From positions 50,337,682-50,401,681 of the forward strand of contig NC_088300.1 in the NCBI RefSeq assembly GCF_032854445.1: a stretch of DNA of 64,000 bases, read 5' to 3'. The translations under genes were made by a program, and so were the position numbers. The notes under the pieces are model-generated. The model had not been told where the DNA came from. It was given only the letters and a program-made list of their open reading frames with translations, and ran no database searches. Within the stretch, counting starts at the first letter, position 1. Every line of letters begins with the position of its first letter. Shown in pieces: positions 1 through 12,430 of the stretch. Source of the stretch: Liolophura sinensis (lineage: Eukaryota > Mollusca > Polyplacophora > Chitonida > Chitonidae).

Positions 1-984
1 AGTTGTACATAATTAATTGTTATCGCGAGCTAACATTGTTTTCGTTAAGCGTAGTGTTACGTCGAAAACTTTTAGTATGTGACACATGTGTGTGTGGCCA
101 TAGTCCTGACGACCTCATAGTTTGAAAGTGAAACAGATTTGTTCAAGACGGCGGATAACCCTCGAACTCGAGGTGGCATGTACTTCTTACGTTTTCACTG
201 ACAATTCTGTACTTTAAGTTCGATGCTTTTAAGTGAGTTACCATGCTGTCAGATGACGATTTGATTTAAAAACGGAGAAAAGCTCTACTGTCTTCCTTCC
301 TTTACGGGCCTGAGCGATGCGTGTTTCAGAATCAAATTTCAAGACGACGGACTCAGATGTTTTTTCTTGTAGTTGGATGTCAGGTTATTCTGTACAGGAC
401 CATTATTCCTAATGTCATGGTTCACGTTTCTTTTTCACAACTTTAGGTTTAGTACTTTGATGATCAACATTGTCATAACATCTAAACGATGGCTGAATTT
501 AATCTCTGGTAAACATTTTTTTTTTTCGTTCCTTTTACGAATCTTCTTTATGGATTACCTCCCTTGATGAAAGTGTTGCACTCGGTGAACCAGAGGTAGA
601 AAGCAGAAATTTTATAATCTAGTCTTCCGCTGTGCTCGTTAATTTATAACCAGCCTTTATTGTTATAAAAGTTATTTTATCCCATTATTCTAAAACATCT
701 ACATATGAGCATTACTGAAGCTTTGCACTGTGTATTATGTATTGCCATTTTGTTACATGCAAAGTCATTTTAAAAAAGACTAAATATGCTATTGATGGTT
801 CCTAAAATAGGTCTGAAAGTTGATCTGCTTCGTGTATTTGATGAAATTTGTTTAAATGTGTTGTTTGTGTGCAACAATAATAAAAACATATTTTTGGAAC
901 AAGTCATCTCTTCAGGTACTAATGGAGGTAAGATTAACATTTCTTCAACTTCAGTGCAGCTGGAGAGAGCTGGTCAAATTTTAG
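1..984. other. AT-rich upstream DNA, nothing recognised
   Basis: I see no coding signature here. The two short open frames (about 64 and 68 codons, starting near 373 and 786) have no family resemblance, and the first is rich in Phe/Leu from T-runs. It probably lies upstream of, or between, genes. Confidence 0.4.
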
Positions 985-1260
985 CCAACTGAAAACTGTT
1001 TTGTCCCTGTTACCTCCTACCCCACTGGAGGTTACCAAGGTAACAAAATGCTATGACTTCACTTCCAGCAACAACAGCTCAAAAAATGGTGGTCATGTTA
1101 GATTGATTTTTTGATATGTTGTAGAGAAAAGTGCAAGTTGCATGTAGTGGTATGGCTTTGTACCACGCGAAAGTTAGGGTACATATATATTTTGAGGTTG
1201 AAATTCAATTACTGCATTAATAGTGAGGAAAATCAATGCGTTCTCGTAACCTTATACGGC
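985..1260 (+). repeat. Dispersed repeat R1, copy 1
   Basis: This segment of about 275 bp runs from 'gttacctcctaccccactgg' through 'aaaaaatggtggtcatg' and 'gtagagaaaagtgcaag' to 'gtgaggaaaat'. It recurs in inverted orientation at 13190-13455. I found no terminal repeats or coding capacity. It is probably a non-autonomous dispersed element. Confidence 0.65.
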
Positions 1261-2268
1261 TCGGCCTAGACTGGCTTCTAAAGTTTCCGCCAATACTCCA
1301 CATGCCGCCCTTCTTTTCTCACTGTGATTAGTCATCTTGTCTATATACATGAATTTGACATGTGAGCCCGATTCGATAAATGTTTGTGTGTACAAGATGA
1401 AGGCAAATTATCCCTCTGTGTAAACCCCATGACAACAACTTTTCAAACAGACTATGTAATTAAACCTGGATGACGCATGAGCATGTAGAATCTTACCCTA
1501 TCACGGCTATAATAACTCACGTATGCTAACTTAACACAATGTGAGTCCTGGTCAGGATGATTACGTGTTGTATTATAGAATACCTAAGTAAAGACCTAAA
1601 CATAACCTCATGCATGAACGGACTTAGGAATAATCCATGCGTCGAAACAGACATGCGTATACCAGGCGTTCCAGGTCAATGATCGCAAGGTCACTTTCCA
1701 TAAGGACGTTTAAAACAAACCACCAAAGAACTAAGAAATTATATAAAGTACGAAATTAGGAAGGGATCGGACAAAGAGAAACAGTTAACAGTTTTCAAAT
1801 ATGTTGGAAGGACGCAAGGAATGTTTTAGGCGAAAGAGTATTCAGATCGTGCACCTTGCTTCTCGGCTATATATTTAGAGATTCATAACGCTCTGTCCAT
1901 ATTTACTTACAAATATACCCATTGTAAAACGTAAGAAACTTAATAGAGTTGAGGCGTTTGATAGAATAACCTTGACACACTAGTTTTTGTGTGTAATAAT
2001 TTGTGACGTTCAGTAATAATTTGTGAGGCTGATTAAAATCGTCACATAACACACAGGATCTGAGAGATTCTATAGCAGGAGATATGTATGCGCCATATGC
2101 AGGACCCTTCGGTATATTGCTATACCAAGTAAGAATAATTTACGACGTTAAAATTGAAACTGTCGCTCTTTTCGTAAATTATACGAGTGAGGAAACCGTT
2201 TTGGCCTTAAATATAAATAAATATAAAAACCTTGACACAGTGATTTAAAACATAGCGGGGCATTGAGT
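1261..2268. other. Intergenic, nothing recognised
   Basis: Low-complexity AT-rich sequence with no open frame of interest and no clear repeat unit. It ends at the T-rich tail of the SINE that begins near 2270. Confidence 0.35.
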
Positions 2269-2269
2269 T

Positions 2270-2540
2270 TCATTTATTTATTTATTTATTTGATTGGTGT
2301 TTTACGCCGTACTCAAGAATATTTCACTTATACGACGGCGGCCAGCATTATGATGGGACGAAACCCGGCAGAGCCCGGGGAAAACCCACGACCATCCGCA
2401 GATTGCCGACATACCTTCCCACTTACGGCCGGAGAGGAAGCCATCATGAGCTGGACTTGAACTCACAGCGACCGCATTGGTCAGAGGCTCCTGGGTCATT
2501 ACGCTGCGCTATAGCGCTAACTAACTGAGCCACTGAGTTT
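2270..2540 (-). repeat. SINE family A, near full-length
   Basis: Read on the minus strand, it has a tRNA-like head with an A-box region ('gctcagttagttagcgctat') and a B box ('gagttcaagtcc'). A core follows ('ggtttcgtcccatcataatg'), then the tail 'ataagtgaaatattcttgag' and an (aaat)n end. A short 'tgagttt' occurs on both sides and may be a target-site duplication. This is the best-preserved minus-strand copy of the commonest repeat in the window, and the open frames in it are by-products. Confidence 0.85.
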
Positions 2541-2754
2541 TATATTAGACCCCAAAATAGACTCGACCCTAAACGCGTTGTTGAGAAGACGACTCTAACA
2601 TAACGCGTGTCAAGAATCGTGTGTTATGTGCTTTATGTTCATAAACATATGTTCATGGTCAAATTATATAACTGACACTTTATGCAGCCACAGAGTGTGG
2701 GTTATATCATTGGGAAAAAACAGCCGACACCAGCCTAGAAAAAACTCGGTCTGT

Positions 2755-3560
2755 TACAGTAGTATAGGCTGGGCGTAGTGATCCCAAAAATGGTTTAGAC
2801 TATGTGTATACTGTAACACAGTGCTTGTGTACCACCTCGTCCCAAATGCTCTAGACTGATGGAACAGTGTGTACACTAAAATATCCAAAATCGAAGCAAA
2901 ACACATCATTTTCGGTTCAAAGCTACAGTGCTTGTGTACCACCTGGTCCCAAATGCTCTAGACTAATGGAACAGAGTGTACACTAAAATATCCAAAACCG
3001 CATAAAAACACATCGTTTTCGGTTCAACGCTACAGTGCTAGTGTACCACCTGGTCCCAAATGCTCTATACTTATGGCACAGGGTGTACACTAAGATTTCC
3101 AAAATTGCAGCAAACACATCGTTTTTGGTTTGACGCTACATATCTGGTGTTTCACCTTGTCCCAAAATGGATTAGACTAATGGGAGGCCACACTGAGGTC
3201 CAGATCGGGGTAAAACTCATCGTTCTCAGGCGCTACAGTGCTTGTGTACCACCTGGTCCCAAATGCTCTAGACTAATGGAACAGAGTGTACACTAAAATA
3301 TCCAGAATCGCTACAGTGCTAGTGTACCACCTGGCCCCAAATGCTCTAGACTAATAGCACAGAGTGTACTCCAAGATTTCCAAAATCGCAGCAAAACACA
3401 TCGTTTTTGGTTTGACGCTACATATCTGGTGTTTCACCTAGTCCCGAATGGATTAGACTAATGGGAGACCACAATGAGGTCCAGATCGGGGTAAAACTCA
3501 TCGTTTTCAGGCGCTACAGTGCTTGTGTACTACCTGGTTTCATATGGTTTAGACTATAAG
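2755..3560 (+). repeat. Tandem satellite, unit about 107 bp
   Basis: The phrase 'gcttgtgtaccacctggtcc' followed by 'aaatgctctagactaatgg' recurs at about 2828, 2935, 3043, 3246 and 3323, with a decayed start and end. A second unit type, containing 'tctggtgtttcacct', is interleaved near 3140 and 3427. Units also share 'cagcaaaacacatcgtttt'. The alternation suggests a higher-order arrangement. Confidence 0.85.
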
Positions 3561-3639
3561 TTGTGCAACATAGATACAGGCATGCATTAAATTTATGTCT
3601 GGGTTAGTTCTTTGATTTAAATACTGGCTTAACTTTAAT

Positions 3640-3725
3640 ATATGTGGTGTGGACTAGGCGTAGTGCATGGATCTGTAAATCCCCTGGGCCAAGGGATTCA
3701 ATCCAGGTTTGATGGTTAACCCAAC
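3640..3725 (+). repeat. tRNA-like SINE head fragment
   Basis: 'gactaggcgtagtgcatgg' resembles a pol III A box and 'gggattcaatccagg' a B box, about 40 bp apart. No acceptor stem can be formed, so this is a SINE head rather than a tRNA gene. No clear tail follows. Confidence 0.45.
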
Positions 3726-4114
3726 GTCAAACTAACTGTCCAGATATGCCTGAAATTATCCTGCAATAATGGATAAAGGCTTAAATCAAATGTGTACGTT
3801 CATGCGAATATCCTCAAACATTCAATTTCATATCAAATATAAATTGATCTCAACCACTTTATCTCTTTTTCATTATTTTTTTCCACCACTGCATACAATA
3901 AAGGCATGTGATTCATTTGTGCAGACACCAGAACCGAGGTCAAATACGCACTGTTATACAAGCAGTGACGTTCAGCTTTTCCTGCGCGTCAGTCAGTACT
4001 GCACATAGCCTGTGTATTCATCACCAACCTACCAGATCAGTTACAAGTGTACAGCGAATAATTCGACCATCACCAAGCTACAGTTCATAAATACCGACCA
4101 GGAAAGTCCGAGAC

Positions 4115-4172
4115 ATGGCTCAAGTCAGACATCTACTTGGTTTGTTTATACTTGTGTTCTCTGAACCACCAG
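4115..4172 (+). CDS. Candidate signal-peptide exon of FRRS1-like gene
   Basis: An ATG opens a 19-codon segment with a basic start (MAQVRH) and a hydrophobic core (LLGLFILVF), as in a secretory signal peptide; FRRS1 proteins begin with one. It ends at 'ccag|gcaagt', a textbook GC-type splice donor. It leaves phase 1, which is what the exon at 12431 needs. The weak points are that the first half of the reeler domain should follow and was not found, and that the exon is short. It may belong to FRRS1, to another gene, or be chance. Confidence 0.35.
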
Positions 4173-4829
4173 GCAAGTAAACGCTTCGTTCAAAAAGTTT
4201 TTGTTCCTGTCCAGCAATGTTTCACCAGTATGTGTACTTCAGGAACTACTTTTTCTTTTTTTTAACGTGAGGCTTCCATTTATGTAATCTACTTATTGTG
4301 TAACATGAATTCCGTTTGCCTTGATCAACCTATGCTCTTAATTATTATATAAATAAATTTTAAGTTCTCTAAAACAGTGATGCCGTCTTCATCAACATTG
4401 CAATTGTTCGTTTTAGTACGAGGTATTTATACTCTTTTGGGAGAGTTGGAAGTGTAGCGACCGGTTCAGGTAAAATATATAGATGACACTGAATGTGAAA
4501 AAATCAGTTTGTCGACTGAGTGGAGATATGTGTGCAAATTATGAAAGTTATTCCATCGCACACAAAAGATCCATGTAGTCCGTTGTAATATTTATTCCTC
4601 TCTGCAAAGATAGGCCAATGGCGTTTTAGTCACATGACTTGACTCATTGCTGTGTTTTCCTTTTTTTATCTAAGCTATTGATCTTGATACGTTACTTAAG
4701 GCACAATGTCATTTTTACAGCCTCTTAATCTATTCAAAGTCCTTGATTTAATTATCTTGACAAAACCCTGGCATAAAATGTCATATCAGAGAATTTCCAA
4801 TTGGAACTCTCTAATGATATTTTTTTAGG

Positions 4830-5460
4830 GGTCTACGCAGGTAGTCCTGCGGGACACCTATTGTTTCCGTTTGGACTGTTATTATTATTATTTATTCGAT
4901 TTTGTGTCTAGCCTACAGCCTAGACCGCTTGACCGATTGACGTGAAATTTTGCAGTGTTATTCCCTGGTGGCTGAAGTTGTGCACCACAGAGCCTGATTT
5001 TTGTTATGTGGTTTGGCGGACATATTGGATTTTATATGAAATCGTTTAAAGATCTTCCTCTCAGGAACTACGGAACCGATTGTTTTGATATACAGCTAGA
5101 CCGTTGATAGTTATATTAGGTTTGAGAAAATCGTTGACTTCTGGTAAAAACTGTGGAAGCTCGCCATTGGTCGAAGTAGTGACGTCACAAAAAGTTTTAA
5201 AATTTCAATTTTTTAAAGTGTATTCTAGTGTATTGGCTGATTCTGAATCTGCTTTTATTTTTTGCACATCTTTGTAACGTTTTGAGATATAGTCAAAAGA
5301 CTAAAATTTTGTTACGTAATTTCAACCTGTAACTCGAGAACTATGGGAGAAATGGGGAACATGCTCTTTCAGTAATATGCAACGGATCTGAGCTACGATT
5401 AATAGTTTTCTCGCTAGAAGCGTTTAAATGACAACACCGTTTTGTCGTTTAGTAATAAAT
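4830..5460. repeat. Unclassified non-coding element
   Basis: Phrases such as 'gaccgattgacgtgaaattt' and 'ggaaccgattgttttgatat' recur with variation inside the segment, like a slowly diverging internal repeat. I recall similar '..gaccgatt..tgaaattt..' phrases in other invertebrate genomes but cannot name the element. No long open frame is present. Confidence 0.35.
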
Positions 5461-5992
5461 GTTAGATCTATTGCTTTACTTGAACTTAGATGAGAACTGG
5501 ACTGGGTTTATGGTATTTCACATAATGCTTTCTCCTGCACTGTCCATGATTTCCCGAAACGGTTGTACGATGACATACAGTTATTCAGTCTTGTATTTGG
5601 TGGCGTAGAATAACTACAACAACAAACGACGTAAAGGACGACCTTTATCTTTACTGTTCTCGATGAATTAATAATTAAACAGTGACCTGATTTCGCACGG
5701 CAGTTTAGGTAGTCTTAAATGAAGGCCCTTGAAGATCACTTGCCTTCCTCCAGTCTACCATATACGGATTGAGCTTGCTCTTGCATGTGCTGCCAGAAGT
5801 GGCGACCGTGTGATAGTTGGCAAACGGTGAAATCGAGTCGCTTGCCAATTTACCTCAGTGAGGGTTTTGTCCGTCCGCTTGCACCATGGCGTAAGCAGAA
5901 TTAGGTGCAACAAAAGTAAGTGATGGTAAGTGCTATTTGTTAGAGATCACTGGCCCAGAATTACTCGAAGTGGTGTGTTGTCATCACATTTA

Positions 5993-5995
<3 letters not shown>

Positions 5996-6037
<42 letters not shown>
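5996..6037. repeat. (AT)n microsatellite
   Basis: About 21 uninterrupted AT dinucleotides. Confidence 0.98.
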
Positions 6038-6041
<4 letters not shown>

Positions 6042-7299
6042 TGTGCATGAGGCGAGTTGACGATGCGCCTGTTTCACAGGTTCACGTCTAAGATTGTATC
6101 CGTTTTCTTCATCGACTGATAGTCGTTATCTGATGTGTTCTTTCCAGGTGTGACTACTTCCCAGTGGAAACATGGATCATTACTGACCTTACTTATGTCT
6201 CGTACACATGCACTGAAGTGTACAGGGCAATTTATTTAATATGGAAATAAATTCTGTTGAAGGATCAAATTATGCCAAAGAAAGTTGCATTTCTCATCTT
6301 ACTTCTTTCGAACGCAGCTGGCAGATCTGATTATGTATACATGTACAACTTGTTGTTGTCTTTACCTTTAAGTTTGAGTAAGTCGTGAAACTGGACTGTA
6401 AGTGCAACTTCTACCAATTCTCATCTTTCAATCTTTCCAAAAAAATTTTGGAGGCCTTTCCATGATGGATGAAGAACACAGTGTAATCTATGACTCACTA
6501 CTTGTCTAGATGACTTGAGGCCTAGTTATTTTACAAGACTGCCCATTTGCTCTCTTGGGGATGCATTGCCATTATTAACAATACTGGATTTTAAAATTGC
6601 GAATACTTTAGGTTTGTCACTTTAGCTTGTAAACCCTGTCAACAGTAGTTCTTTTCTAAACAGGATCTGTGTATATTTTATTTAGCTCCATGGATAAACG
6701 TCGCGATTATTTACGGTTATTCCTTATACGGAGAAACAAGGCAGCATTGTAAAATGTAGGTTAAATCCTATTCTATAGCACGCATGGCTCAAGACCTCTC
6801 TCTTCATCTCTTGAGATATGTGGCTCCATTTACAAAGAATAAATGTGAATTTTGTGTTGTAACCGACATAAAAGTGTGTATAAGTATACAAACCTGAGAG
6901 TTTGAATGCGCATTTGGTGTTGTGTATTCGGTAGTGTACAATCCAAACATTAGTGTGGGAGAACATTATAACAGTCGGCAACATACTGACACTGACAAGG
7001 GCTGGGTTTTGGAGGTATTTTTTTTTACTCACGGGATAAACCATTCCTGTGCCTTCCTGTACGATCTTCGAATGGTCCTGAAATGCTGTGTGGTTAATCT
7101 TACCCGAGAGACCTTGGTTGTGACGATTTTGATATTTGGAACTGTCGTCATAGCCAAGAACGCTTCAATAGTTAAATAGCGATATAATTTTTCAGCGTGC
7201 CATAAGCGGTGTGCTAGTAGTGCAACAGCAAACTTTTTCACTCCTTCTCAAAACATAGCTTCCTTCATGCAGGTGTTTACAATTACTTACTCTCGACTG

Positions 7300-7850
7300 T
7301 GGCATATCAACCCTTGTTTTCTAAGGACTTCAACGTATATGACAAACGACAGCCTTCCAAATACTTAAGGAATGCATTTAAATATGGATCGCGCAGATGT
7401 GTGTTGAACAGCCGATACAGATTCTATCATGAACGATACGAAACATTAAAAGTAAAGGAAACACCATCTTTATGGCAGGAGGAAACCGCGGTCAGGTTAA
7501 TGGGTGCAGAAAACCCCAATGACCTTTAAAAATAAAGGAACCGCCATCTTTATGGTAAGATTTATTTATTTCTTTGATTGGTGTTTTACGCCGTACTCAA
7601 GAATATTTCACTTATACGACGGCAGAAGAAACACCTTTCAGGTTTATGGATGGAGGGAAGCCTGCTTACCTGAGTAAAGGAAAACACCATCTTTATGGCA
7701 GGAGGAAACCGCGGTCAGGTTTATGGGTGAAGGAAACTCTGATGATTTTTAAAAATAAAGAAAGCGCCATCTTTATGGCAAGAAGAAACACCTGTCAGGT
7801 TTATGGATGGAGGGAAACCTGATTACCTAAAGGAAAACACCATTTTTATG
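7300..7850 (+). repeat. SINE-core-like minisatellite
   Basis: Irregular tandem units contain 'ccatctttatggcaggagg' followed by 'aaaccgcggtcaggtttatg' and 'ggtgaaggaaac', with 'taaaggaa' between them; about five partial units are visible. A SINE-A tail in minus orientation (about 7558-7626) sits in the middle, with its junction at 'cgacggc|agaagaaac'. The unit resembles the SINE-A core ('ttatggtgggaggaaaccg'), so the array may have grown from a SINE. The 76- and 82-codon open frames here are products of the repeat. Confidence 0.65.
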
Positions 7851-10355
7851 GCCGAGCAACAGTGTCCTCAATTCCTGCGACAAAATAAGTCAGTCTGTAC
7901 TCGACTTCTATGTATACAAAACGGAGTGTCATGAAGATGCTGGAAAGTATACATGCTCTCATAACAGGGGTTATTGAGAGGCGTAAATCACGTCAATCCA
8001 GATGCTGTTTAGCTGATCCCGGGGAATTGATCCTGGTGAACAAGGGAGGATTTATAATTCCTTTTAGAATTGATACTTTACTACGAACCGTATGAGACGT
8101 TCTCTACAATTTAGCGCAGATAACAAAAGAAACAACACACCTAATGACTCATCATCGTCATATGACGGTTAAATATGACGCAAAATCCCAAGCATACATC
8201 CATATGCAAATGAAATGAAAGAAGACCCTGGGAAGTCTTTAAAACGAAGACGTTACCGTAGAACATATCTACCATGTGCAACGACGTCATTGTTATCAAT
8301 TTGCAGGTAAAGAGTGGACAAATTACCTACGCTTCAGTAGCAAAGAATGAGTTAGATGATCCATGCATATGCAAATAACAGTACACATTGACGTAATACA
8401 AAAGCATTTAATCCTGAAAGGCTGAAATTGCATGAGATGTCAAGCTTATAAATTTATAGTCTATTTCTTTCAGCGAGTCGCCTATATTCAGCTGTTTGTA
8501 AAATCAGCTAACTCGCTACCAAAATTGCCTTCAGCCAGTGACACGAAACAGTCCAAGCTCTACACAATGACAGGCTCATATTAATTCAAGGAAAATGCAG
8601 TTAGAATACTTTTTTCTAATTCATAACGTTAAACTCCATAAGCTTAGTTCCGACACGAAGAACCCATTACCTCCGGTAACACCATAATTATTCAAAGGCA
8701 AGTTGCATGCAGTGGAATGGGCGTGGAGAGCAATTTGTTTCACAATAACTACACCAACACGCGGTTAGTACAAACTGCACGCAGTAACACACCCTACACT
8801 ACACTCTCGGCGAATGGGCTACACGACTTCACCCCAACATGCATCTCTAAATCCACACCGCCGTGAGATCTTATACTACAATACTAGTAGTATAACATTT
8901 AAAAAGATAAAACAAATCCCTTTATTCGGGTTATGTCATACACAGATGTGTGAACAATTTCAATATGGCAGTGTCAGCAACAGGGTTTACAGTTAAATCG
9001 GTAGCAGTTTAGGTAACCGCTGTCGCCCTCCGTCAAAACACGTTGAACTCCGCCCAATATTCAGCATGCCACTGTATTTTGAATAATTATGACGTCACGG
9101 CAATGGGTTCTTGTCATGGAAACTGAGCTTGTGGACTTTAGCATTATGAATTAGCAATAGTGTTCTAACTTCATTTCAATGTAATAATATAGACTTCCAA
9201 CACATCCCATCTGTACAGCTTGTGTCGTTACGTGTCACTAACTAAAGGCAATTTTGTATTGCGTTTGACTGATTTCACAGGCATGTTGAGTATAGGGCAC
9301 TATATAAAGAAAGAAATAGACTATAGATGTACTGTTTGACGTTTAAATATTGACATCAGCGATCAGAGCGCAGGCAAACTTGACAAACATGCAGTGTAGG
9401 GCGATATCTTAGTCGGTTTGTTTCGTTCACGCTCACCTTGTCATATCCTGTTTAAACAGGTAACAATCTTTGTAATTACTTCAGGCTATAGCTGTAACCA
9501 GTGTATATCTACATCTACGAATGTTTTGCATATAATTCTTCTTTACCTTTAAACCAGAACTACTCATTTTTCTTTAGATTTCACATTTGTATATTAACTG
9601 AAATAGACAATATTATAAGTATGACTTTTTCACCCTATTTGCATCAGGTAAATATACTTCTGGCCTGACACACATCGTTCGAAAATATTTTGTATTTTCA
9701 AGTGGGAATTTCCTTCATTACAAAAATGTAATTTTGGCATCGAGATAAACATTATGTAGCAATTAAAAATATTACTGATATGTATTTTTAAATTATTATT
9801 TTGATTATTTCCATTCGGTTGTTTAAAAATTGTTTTCAATTAAGTGTTTAACATGAGTGGTTCAAAGTCTTGGTTTAAGACTAAATTTTAATTCGAACAA
9901 TATTTTATGTCACACTATATACGGATTGTTTCAGCCACTGGATTACAGGCTTAACCCTCGCCTGTAAATCTGCTAGGATCCTTTCTCTTCATTGTGTGGG
10001 ATTGGAAGTAGTGGTTTATTGAATTGACTTAATTTGTTTAACAAAATGAGTCCGGCACAATTATTATAATTATTAGTTTCGTGCGTCAGATTAGCTACCC
10101 TCAACTTCCCAATGGAAATTAGATTAGCAAAATGAGTCATTATTATCGATGTCTATATTGAGTCGAAAATATAACGAGTTCTCCGTGACATATTTGTGCT
10201 TAGCCAGGCAGGCTGAATTTTCATCATTCGATTTACAGTTGCTGTATGTGCATTTTAACTATAAATCAGAATTACATTATTTTGCTACGTGATTTACCTG
10301 AATACCGCTACCTGAACTAATTTGAACTATACTTGAACCATAGCTTTTTTTTTAC

Positions 10356-10756
10356 CTTGTAGTTGTCCAGTCGTTTTCAGAGGGTGCTCCGAGTGGTACC
10401 TGTCTGACGATGTTCCCTAAACACGACCTGGCTGAGAAAATGAGCACTACTTGTCCTTTCACCATTAGGCTGTCCTCAGAAACGTATACTCCTTCGCAAG
10501 AGATCACCGGTAAGGCAAATAGAATTGGGGAATTTACAATCGATCCAATGTACTCACTGTTCGTGGTATTGTCTGATATTAAGTAGTTGAAGACGCTGGT
10601 GAGGCCTACCTGTACGTCACATGGGAAGAAGTTCGCCAAGTTTTTGCCAAAGGTTCCAGTTTTCTCCACTCCATTATGTAGACTGCCATCGTATAATTGA
10701 AAAGTACTGAGTGTGGCGTAAAACAAGTCAATTAATGACATCTTTATAAGACTCAC
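10356..10756 (-). CDS. Unrecognised possible exon, minus strand
   Basis: An open frame of about 134 codons lies in sequence more GC-balanced than its surroundings. It reaches a good donor on the minus strand ('actacaag|gtaaaa') just before a T-run on the plus strand. The peptide has no strong low-complexity bias, includes three Cys, and contains 'TFGKNLANFFPCDVQVG' and 'PVISCEGVYVSEDSLMVKGQ'. I do not recognise the family. No convincing acceptor or partner exon was found. It could be an exon of a nested gene or an old transposon fragment. Confidence 0.25.
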
Positions 10757-11319
10757 TGTGCTTTAGCGCGAAGTAATTGTTTTTTTTTTCTCTGCAAGTA
10801 TTTTCACTAACACATATCTACACTATTAAAGTAAAATGATAAGGAGATTTCAGTGAGTAATACCGTGTTACCAGTGATGGCGTCTTCTGCTTAACGAGCT
10901 ACGTATCACCTCTCTGTTAACAATAAAGACAAGAAATAATATAACCTTAGTTGTGGATAGGTGGAAACGGACTTAAACGAATATTTGTAACTCGAATTGG
11001 TACGACACCATGAGATAGACCATAGTATAGAAATTCTCGTACCTTATATGCTCTTTCAGTCTATGTGCCTATAGAGCACAACAGGGATCACATGACACCA
11101 CAGTGGAAATACATGAATCGCTTGGTATAAGAATACAGAAATAACTTGCGCCTATCTGGTTGAAGTTCTTAACATGATGGCCCTTTCGTTTGTCAGGGTT
11201 TTTACTTACATTAAACTATGATAACTCGGTTATACGACATCACAAAAATGAAAAGGTCCGTTTTTTTTAAAGTTTGTGTAGAATATTTTGTCGATACATG
11301 TATAAGTTTATCTAGTGTT

Positions 11320-11880
11320 GTCTTTTTTCGTAGCTGATGCTCTAAAATTAGTTGTTTGCTGTGGCGTCACGCTATTGTCTGGGCAGTTGATTATTTTTAA
11401 AGAACCCACACTTGGTTTGAGTGGTGAAGGGTGACGACTTGTACCACCTTTATTTGGTGTATGGCAGCAGCGGGATTCGAACCGACAAACATAAGGCTTG
11501 AAAAACATTCTAATATCCCACTGAGCTATTTGGGAAGGCCGTAAAAATTTTTCCTTTTAGACGACTTTAAAAGGTTGTTGTGACGTTAATCTTTTGTTTT
11601 ACCTATCGCTTCTTTTTCAAGAATAGACGGGTATTGGGAAAGGTGCCTAGATTTAAACGTTTGCTGACGTCACGCTATTGTCAGCTCAGTTGATCATTTT
11701 CAAAAATCCACACTTGTGAGTTTGTGGTTAGAGTGGTGAAAGGCGACGATTTGTACCATCTAAGTGCGGCTTCCACTGGTGCACTGTTGAGAGGGATTCG
11801 AACCCACAGACACAATGCTTTAAATTATTTCACTATTCCACTGAGTTATCCGGGAGGACTGTACAACCTTTCCCTTGTAG
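11320..11880 (-). repeat. Two tandem tRNA-like SINE-type elements
   Basis: Two copies about 310 bp apart share 'gacgtcacgctattgtc', 'ttgtaccat/cc' and 'gggattcgaacc'. On the minus strand each carries an A-box-like 'taactcagtggaatag' and a B box ('gggttcgaatccc' in the copy near 11800). No acceptor stem closes around the boxes, so I treat them as tRNA-derived repeats, not tRNA genes. Confidence 0.6.
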
Positions 11881-12430
11881 ACGACTTGAAATGATTGTTG
11901 TGACGTCACTAGTTTGTCTAGCCGATCATAAGAATGTTATATATGTAGGGTCCATTCGTTTCTGATCAATGTGAAATTTATTTTCACCGTTTCTAACCGT
12001 TTCGTTCTTCGCCTTCATTTCAAATACACCCAATGGGAGTGCCAGTGGGAGACGTCGTCAATACTCTTAGACACAAATATGAACAGCAAAACACAATTTG
12101 TACTAAGGTGAACTGGTGGTTCTAATCTGTGGCGTTCTGATTACGAACATTTTGGATATCTCGAGGCCTGGTTATGTCAATGCGACAGAAATTGTATAAT
12201 CTACTATATGTAAGTTTCAGTGAATTCAGATTTACTTTCCCATATGATTAATCATATGGGAACGAGTCACTGACCTTAATCGTAGTCGGAACCGTTGATT
12301 CCTTAAAAAAATCGACGCGGCGCTTCACTCCTTATTGATTCTTTTTCAAGAATCGGCTGTTGCTCGTCGTTTCTCCAATACGGAATCTCCCAACCCATGC
12401 ATGACATATGCTGATCTTGATGTGTTTCAG

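Larger units (their letters stand above)
4175..12430. other. Repeat-rich putative intron or 5' flank of FRRS1
   Basis: No exon was recognised over 8 kb apart from a doubtful minus-strand frame at 10356-10756. The stretch holds the unknown element at 4830-5460, an (AT)n run at 5996-6037, a SINE-core-like minisatellite at 7300-7850, a SINE-B tail fragment near 8150-8215 and two tRNA-like elements at 11330-11880. The missing N-terminal reeler exon(s) of FRRS1, about 40 residues with the conserved Cys, should lie here if the exon at 4115 is genuine. Confidence 0.45.

Noticed and set aside
7299..7822. Genes of 76 and 82 codons
   Set aside because: Translations of the SINE-like minisatellite.
11790..11860. 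tRNA gene on the minus strand (good B box 'gggttcgaatccc')
   Set aside because: No acceptor stem or proper anticodon arm; the surrounding 250 bp is repeated in tandem, so it is a tRNA-derived repeat.
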